Shown piece after piece: positions 59,811-64,000 of a DNA stretch of 64,000 nucleotides. The stretch lies in NCBI GenBank assembly GCA_900539855.1, contig UQDO01000005.1, forward strand, positions 4,922 through 68,921. The letters run 5' to 3'. This DNA comes from an uncultured Oscillospiraceae bacterium. GTDB taxonomy: Bacteria > Bacillota > Clostridia > Oscillospirales > Acutalibacteraceae. Both the position numbers and the translations under genes were made by a program. The first letter of the stretch is position 1. Each line of letters starts with the position of its first letter. The notes below the pieces were generated by a model, which was not told the DNA's origin, did not search any database, and worked only from the letters and a program-made list of their open reading frames with translations.

Positions 59811-59953
59811 TGTAAAGCACCTCCGGAACAAAAATTAAGCGCGGACATTATAAAACATCCGCGCACAATAAGCAAACCGTATGGTCTATCACCTATTGAC
59901 CTCAACAGACGAAACCTTGAGGTGAGAGCGGATGATGCCCTTCTTTGTTGTCT
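59811..59953 (-). ncRNA. L20-type leader with attenuator ahead of infC
   Basis: The leader holds a CCTCAA/TTGAGG stem (59900-59905 and 59917-59922), a conserved-looking AATAGGTGATAGACCATAC stretch, and a terminator-like hairpin GCGCGGA/TCCGCGC (59839-59845 and 59858-59864) followed on the minus strand by TTAATTTTTGTT just before the infC ribosome binding site. This is the layout of Firmicutes infC leaders (Rfam L20_leader) where L20 controls the operon. Confidence 0.78.
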
Positions 59954-59959
59954 TTTGGT

Positions 59960-59988
59960 ATAATACCACTATCGCAGTCAAATGTCAA
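59960..59988 (-). promoter_or_regulatory. promoter of the infC operon
   Basis: On the minus strand TTGACA (59988-59983) and TATTAT (59965-59960) are 17 bases apart; the start point would give a leader of about 140 bases. Confidence 0.82.
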
Positions 59989-60002
59989 TAGCAAATTGAA
60001 AA

Positions 60003-60890
60003 TTATTTTACCCCACCGTTTTTAAGGTACTCAATGTACTCCTCAAAGCACATTCCGAGGCTGTTCATGCGCTTTGCATGCTCAACGCCCACATAACGAT
60101 AGTGCCACGGCTCGTAAATAATCTTTGTAATACTCTGCTTGTCCTTCGGATAGCGGAGTATAAATCCGTAGTTTTCGGCATTTTTGCTCAGCCATCTGAA
60201 TGCTGCGGTGTTTTCAAACGATTCCTCTACCGAGTTTATATCAACCGCAAGCCCCAAATGGTGCTCACTGGTTCCGGGAAGCGCCACAATGGTAGCCGCA
60301 ACCTTTTTCGCCTCGGCTTCTCCGTAGCCTTCGTTTATGCAGCGCTTGACCCTGTTGTTGTAAAGCGCCTGCTGGTAAGCATAGGTCCTGTACGACGACA
60401 CCGAAATAAGTCTCACACCGTCGTCAAGAGCCGCCTTGCACATTTCATTGAGATATGATACTGCACGGCTGTCAAAATACTTGCTCGACTCGGCTCCGCT
60501 GGAAAACCTGCTTTCTATTTTTGCAAGGTCAACGTTTTTTATAAAATCGTTATCAACCGGATTATCGGGATTAGCAAGCTTGAGATACCACTGCTCGGTC
60601 TCTTTTACAAGAGCAAGCTGTTCATCGGTCATTCCCGACGACGTATTTCCGGCAGCATCCGAGGCAGTGCCGTCTGCTGTGCTGCCCTGAGCGTCAGATG
60701 ACGGCTGCACAACCGACGAATTACCGCTTGATACCTTGAGTGTGTTATACTTCACACCCACAACTGCAAGACACGCAGCCAGCACGATTATAAGCGCCGA
60801 CTCTATGAGGATAACAACGCTTTTTATCTTGCTTTTGCGCCTGCGCCTCGTCCTTGCCTCATTAACCTCTCTACGATCGTAACCGTTCAT
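60003..60890 (-). CDS. VanY-type D-alanyl-D-alanine carboxypeptidase
   Basis: The 295-residue protein has a basic cytoplasmic start, one span at about 23-46, a Ser/Asp-rich linker to about 85, and a peptidase M15B domain: SSYRTYAYQQALYNN, GTSEHHLGLAVDIN (SxHxxGxAxD) and YEPWHYRYVG with zinc ligands and catalytic Glu. It trims peptidoglycan stem peptides outside the cell. Its ATG shares one base with the serA stop (TGATG), so it is coupled to serA. Nothing suggests vancomycin resistance. Confidence 0.9.
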   Translation of the reverse strand: MNGYDRREVNEARTRRRRKSKIKSVVILIESALIIVLAACLAVVGVKYNTLKVSSGNSSVVQPSSDAQGSTADGTASDAAGNTSSGMTDEQLALVKETEQWYLKLANPDNPVDNDFIKNVDLAKIESRFSSGAESSKYFDSRAVSYLNEMCKAALDDGVRLISVSSYRTYAYQQALYNNRVKRCINEGYGEAEAKKVAATIVALPGTSEHHLGLAVDINSVEESFENTAAFRWLSKNAENYGFILRYPKDKQSITKIIYEPWHYRYVGVEHAKRMNSLGMCFEEYIEYLKNGGVK

Positions 60891-62062
60891 CAGATCACCC
60901 TTACTCTAATCACCTCGGGCATTTCATCGATAGCCTTCCTGATAGCCTCGATCTTGCCTGAGTCTTTTTCGTCCATGTCAAGCATAGTATACGCAAAATC
61001 CTTGCGCGACTTGTTGAGCATATTTGATATATTGATATTTGCCTCTGAAATGACACCCGATATCTTGTTTATGACAGCCGGGACATTTTTGTGTATAACG
61101 CATATTCTCGCGTCACCGCTCTTGGGCATCGAGATGTTGGGCATATTGACCGAGTTGGTTATATTGCCGTTCTCGATATAATCTATAAGCTCCTCAGCAG
61201 CCATCTTGGCGCAGTTGTCCTCCGACTCGGGCGTCGAAGCGCCAAGGTGCGGTATGCAGACAACGCCGTCTGCGCCTATAAGCTCGTCTGACGGGAAATC
61301 GGTGACATATGCCGCAACCTTTCCGCCGTCAAGCGCAGCCAGCATATCGGCAGAATCAACAAGGTCTCCCCTCGCGAAGTTAAGTATCCTTACTCCGTCC
61401 TTCATCATTGCGATCGACTCGCTGTTAATAAAGCCCTTGGTCTCGGGTGTCAGCGGAACATGAACCGTTATATAGTCGCACTTTTCATATATATCCTTAA
61501 GATCCATTGCATGAATGGCGTTGTGTGTAAGGTTCCACGCGGAATTAACCGAAAGATACGGGTCGTATCCGTAGACCTTCATACTGAGTGAATTTGCTGC
61601 ATTTGCGACCAGAACACCTATCGCGCCGAGACCGATAACACCTATGCTCTTGCCCTTGATCTCGGGTCCAACAAAGGCGCCCTTTCCCTTTTCGACCATT
61701 TTGCCGACCTCATCGCCCTTACCTTTAAGTGTCAGCGCCCAGTTGATAGCCGGAATAACGCGGCGCGAACCGATGAGAAGACCTGCTATAACCAGCTCCT
61801 TGACGGCATTGGCATTTGCACCCGGAGTATTGAAAACAACAATACCCTCATTGGCACAGCGGTCTACCGGTATATTGTTTGTACCTGCACCTGCCCTTGC
61901 AATGGCAAGCAAAGACTCCGGGAATTCGACATCGTGAAGCGCAGCCGAGCGCACAATAGCGCCGACCGGCTGTTCGACATCGTCACCGCAGGTATAAGCC
62001 GTCTTGTCGAACTCGTCAAGACCGATCGGTGAAATTTTATTGTAAGTTTTAATGTTTAACAT
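60890..62062 (-). CDS. serA: D-3-phosphoglycerate dehydrogenase
   Basis: The 390-residue D-2-hydroxyacid dehydrogenase has AGAGTNNIPV, the NAD loop VIGLGAIGVLVAN, FARGDLVD with catalytic Arg, and HLGASTPESEDN with catalytic His, followed by a C-terminal ACT domain (ICVIHKNVPAVINKISGVI, YTMLDMDEKDS). It starts serine synthesis and is likely serine-inhibited through the ACT domain. ATG 62062 follows GGAGG. No serC lies next to it in the window. Confidence 0.93.
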   Translation of the reverse strand: MLNIKTYNKISPIGLDEFDKTAYTCGDDVEQPVGAIVRSAALHDVEFPESLLAIARAGAGTNNIPVDRCANEGIVVFNTPGANANAVKELVIAGLLIGSRRVIPAINWALTLKGKGDEVGKMVEKGKGAFVGPEIKGKSIGVIGLGAIGVLVANAANSLSMKVYGYDPYLSVNSAWNLTHNAIHAMDLKDIYEKCDYITVHVPLTPETKGFINSESIAMMKDGVRILNFARGDLVDSADMLAALDGGKVAAYVTDFPSDELIGADGVVCIPHLGASTPESEDNCAKMAAEELIDYIENGNITNSVNMPNISMPKSGDARICVIHKNVPAVINKISGVISEANINISNMLNKSRKDFAYTMLDMDEKDSGKIEAIRKAIDEMPEVIRVRVI

Positions 62063-62113
62063 AGTTGTCCTCCCAAATCGCACGGCAATGCCGGAAATCA
62101 TTGATACATAACT

Positions 62114-62141
62114 ATTATATCTTATGACGCATGGTTGTCAA
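62114..62141 (-). promoter_or_regulatory. promoter for serA
   Basis: On the minus strand TTGACA (62141-62136) and TATAAT (62119-62114) are 16 bases apart, about 51 bases before the start. Confidence 0.82.
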
Positions 62142-62224
62142 GCGATTTGTTAAAATTTCAACAAAATTTGTGTTATTATTCGGATTACAGCGTGCCTGAT
62201 CGTTAAAAAATTAACTATCTTTGC

Positions 62225-62896
62225 CTATATCTGACTTCTGAGCAGCTCAAAATACTCAAAAACACTGTTTTTCAGTTGATCCAGTTTTTCCTGCAATGAT
62301 ATATTATCGCCGCCGTCGGTCACTGCCGACAGCACCTCGGATTTGAACACCTCGGTGCGTCCGAGCGCAAGGTTTACAAGATCCTTTGCATTGCCGCCGC
62401 CGCGTTCGGTAAATTCATTGCAGAGCGACGCGCAGCGCACGACCACCTCGCCTATCACGCGCGAGCCTGCATCAATTTCTTTGACTGATCCGGCAGCTGC
62501 AGCGTGTAAATCGGACTCATCGTATTCGTCGCTGCAAGGAGCCGTATCAACCGGCTCATCACCGGTTTTGTCCACGCCCGGCTCGTTTTGTTCCGGTTCG
62601 TCGATATCTGCTTTCATTTCAATTACCGGCACAGCGGATACATCAGTCGCTGTTTCGCCATCCCGTCTGCCGTTCTCGGCTTTTTCGTCCTGCAATACCA
62701 TGGCGGCAAGCTGCTCAGGTTCCAGCACGGCAAACCTTTGAGCCTGCTCATCCGGTTCCTCCAACCGCTGCTCAAGCTCATTTATCAGAGCCTTTTTCTT
62801 TTCAAGCTCCTCTGCAAGGCAAACATTGTCTTTATATAGCTCATCATTCTTTTTAATTAGCATTTCGATCTGCTGAAGCAATACCTTTTTTCTCAC
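62225..62896 (-). CDS. acidic coiled-coil protein, 223 aa
   Basis: I recognise no family. Residues 1-48 are a coiled coil (KVLLQQIEMLIKKNDEL, LAEELEKKKALINELEQRL), residues 60-145 are an acidic, Pro/Asp/Glu-rich low-complexity stretch, and residues 145-223 are helical again (VVRCASLCNEF, FEYFELLRSQ). The layout recalls cell-division or scaffold proteins but that is only resemblance. It is divergent from the DUF4364 gene. Confidence 0.65.
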   Translation of the reverse strand: MRKKVLLQQIEMLIKKNDELYKDNVCLAEELEKKKALINELEQRLEEPDEQAQRFAVLEPEQLAAMVLQDEKAENGRRDGETATDVSAVPVIEMKADIDEPEQNEPGVDKTGDEPVDTAPCSDEYDESDLHAAAAGSVKEIDAGSRVIGEVVVRCASLCNEFTERGGGNAKDLVNLALGRTEVFKSEVLSAVTDGGDNISLQEKLDQLKNSVFEYFELLRSQI

Positions 62897-62954
62897 CTTA
62901 GCAACACCTCGTACACATTATAATACAAAATTAAAAACTTTTCAATAAAATATC

Positions 62955-62983
62955 TTGTTTATTCGGATAAATTGGTGTATAAT
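62955..62983 (+). promoter_or_regulatory. promoter for the DUF4364 gene
   Basis: TTGTTT (62955-62960) and TATAAT (62978-62983) are 17 bases apart, 35 bases before the start codon. Confidence 0.72.
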
Positions 62984-63017
62984 AAGGTGAAATATAATGT
63001 AATGGGGAAAAGATGAC

Positions 63018-63413
63018 ATGCAGACCGATGCAATGAACGCAGGAGTTGCACCCGGCGGACTTAAAAGCCGTATTGAAATCAGGGTGCTTATATGTTACAT
63101 TTTAGTTAATTCAGATCTGCCCGTTCCTCTTGAAGCGGTCAAGGAACAGCTGCATTTCAGAGGAATAGCAAATTATTTTGAGACCGCTTACGCAATAGCC
63201 GATCTTACGGATAACGGCACGATCACCGAAAATATAAACGACTCCGGCATAAAACTGTATTCTCCCACAGATGAAGCAAAAAAGGTCGCAGGCGCTTTGT
63301 CCGCAAGTCTGCCATTTTCGGTCAAGGAAAAGGCTCTTGCCATTGCAAGAGGCGCCGTCGATCGTCCCAGATATGAAAGAGAAAACAGCAAGAGTTGCAC
63401 CATATATCCGTGA
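63018..63413 (+). pseudogene. DUF4364 protein, truncated at its C-terminus
   Basis: Residues 10-125 match the DUF4364 winged-helix family (EIRVLICYIL, GIANYFETAYAIADLTDNGTI, PFSVKEKALAIA). The family is normally about 170-180 residues. Here homology stops after RYERENSK (about 63385-63392), where the next family block is missing, and a chance NSKSCTIYP tail runs to a stop at 63413. DNA to the right looks unrelated. The gene is therefore cut by a breakpoint, biological or from assembly. Confidence 0.75.
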
Positions 63414-63474
63414 CCGTATCACATTTATGAGAATTCTGAAATTCTATGATTTTTATGATGATGTGATCAAATAG
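63393..63474 (+). pseudogene. 3' remnant of a foreign CDS
   Basis: A frame open across the breakpoint encodes VAPYIRDRITFMRILKFYD and ends at TAG 63474, 11 bases before the HAD gene. It reads like the natural C-terminus of a protein whose beginning is absent; I cannot name the protein. Confidence 0.5.
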
Positions 63475-63485
63475 GAGGGCAGCTC

Positions 63486-64000
63486 ATGTTTGAAAAAATC
63501 AAATGTTTTATTCTTGATATGGATGGAACGATTTATCTTGGGAATGAACTATTTTCATTTACGAAAGACTTTTTAAAGAAAGTTGAAGAAACAGGGAGAG
63601 AATATTATTTCTTTACGAATAATTCTTCGAAAAGCCAGCAAGATTATATTGAAAAACTTGAAAGGTTTGGAATCAGGATCAAAAGGCAGCAAATGATGAC
63701 ATCTACACATGTGATCAGTCGATATTTGAAACAACACTATGAGGGAAAAAGTGTTTATGTGGTAGGAACCCCATCCCTGATCCAGGAATTTCAATATTTT
63801 GGTATAAATGTGACAGAAGAAGATCCAGATATTGTAGTTCTTGGATTTGATACAACCTTAACTTATGAAAAGCTTTCCAAAGCATGTCATTATATCCGAA
63901 ATGGCTGTACATACTTTGGAATCAATCCAGACTGGAACTGCCCGATAGAAGGCGGAGCATTTATTCCAGACTGTGGTTCCATGGCAAAATTAATTGAGGC
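63486..64000 (+). CDS. HAD-IIA family phosphatase (NagD-like), 3' end outside window
   Basis: The 171 visible residues show the HAD nucleophile motif ILDMDGTIYLGN at about 9-20, FFTNNSSKS (motif II, Ser/Thr) at about 41-49, and DPDIVVLGFDTTLTYEKL and NCPIEGGAFIPDCGS in the HAD-IIA cap. These enzymes remove phosphate from sugar or nucleotide phosphates. AGGAGGG lies 6 bases before the ATG. Codon and base use are more AT-rich than the genes to the left of 63390, resembling Lachnospiraceae genes. Confidence 0.88.
   Translation, partial: MFEKIKCFILDMDGTIYLGNELFSFTKDFLKKVEETGREYYFFTNNSSKSQQDYIEKLERFGIRIKRQQMMTSTHVISRYLKQHYEGKSVYVVGTPSLIQEFQYFGINVTEEDPDIVVLGFDTTLTYEKLSKACHYIRNGCTYFGINPDWNCPIEGGAFIPDCGSMAKLIE

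Noticed and set aside
60003..60890. Vancomycin-resistance cluster because of a VanY-type protein
   Set aside because: No vanHAX, vanS or vanR nearby; the gene is coupled to serA and fits ordinary wall remodelling.
1..64000. CRISPR array or cas genes
   Set aside because: No regularly spaced direct repeats and no Cas-like proteins; the only repeated units are the tRNA-like copies and the paired palindromes.

Overview
The window looks like the chromosome of a spore-forming, low-to-mid GC member of the Clostridia, most likely Oscillospiraceae/Ruminococcaceae. The reasons are spore genes (spoIIP, gpr), a V/A-type ATPase operon, LicD/LicC and Tar surface-polymer genes, Firmicutes-type ribosomal protein order (infC-rpmI-rplT with an L20-type leader), and Clostridia families such as DUF4364. 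A species name is not supported.

Region 1 (1-5330) is the right end of a Tn916-like integrative element: cargo (DUF4253 protein plus a hypothetical), an XRE regulator, an ICE-type sigma factor, a solitary MazF-type toxin, an excisionase-like protein and a tyrosine recombinase. It abuts the 3' end of tRNA-Ser(CGA) at 5368-5461. Behind that tRNA (5499-5985) lie two decayed tRNA-Ser-like units and a good promoter, which look like scars of repeated integration.

Region 2 (6022-25692, all minus strand) is a large surface-polysaccharide/teichoic-acid locus. It is read from a polyprenyl-phosphate sugar transferase through a Tar-type ribitol-phosphate block (TarL/TagF-like polymerase, TarI-like cytidylyltransferase, TarJ-like reductase, pentulose epimerase), glycosyltransferases, the GDP-D-glycero-D-manno-heptose pathway (HddA, an HddC-GmhB fusion, GmhA), Wzy, Wzx and acyltransferases, to LicD/LicC for phosphocholine-type decoration. 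It ends with an NTP_transf_5 protein and a DivIVA-like coiled-coil protein.

Region 3 (25883-34199) holds housekeeping genes: an MBL-fold lipoprotein, PgeF, MalQ and an SGNH-like lipoprotein on the plus strand; then, convergent across a multi-hairpin intergenic element, a fucose/arabinose-isomerase family protein, prfB (without the usual frameshift) and prmA.

Region 4 (34376-45833) is a P2-like P-type ATPase with degenerate catalytic and transport motifs, followed on the same strand by a nine-gene V/A-ATPase operon (H/G-C-I-K-F-E-A-B-D).

Region 5 (46037-62896) is core genome: upp-rpiB-tsaB-tsaE, a RodA/FtsW protein, spoIIP with a coupled small membrane protein, gpr, rpsT, a Na+/alanine symporter, an exonuclease, typA, malic enzyme, tRNA-Lys, infC-rpmI-rplT, a VanY-type carboxypeptidase and serA. 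Three genes (divIVA-like, gpr, infC) appear to start at non-canonical AUC/AUA codons.

Region 6 (63018-64000) starts with a DUF4364 gene whose C-terminus is cut off at about 63390. An unrelated fragment with a HAD-IIA phosphatase gene follows, which is either a recombination breakpoint or an assembly junction.
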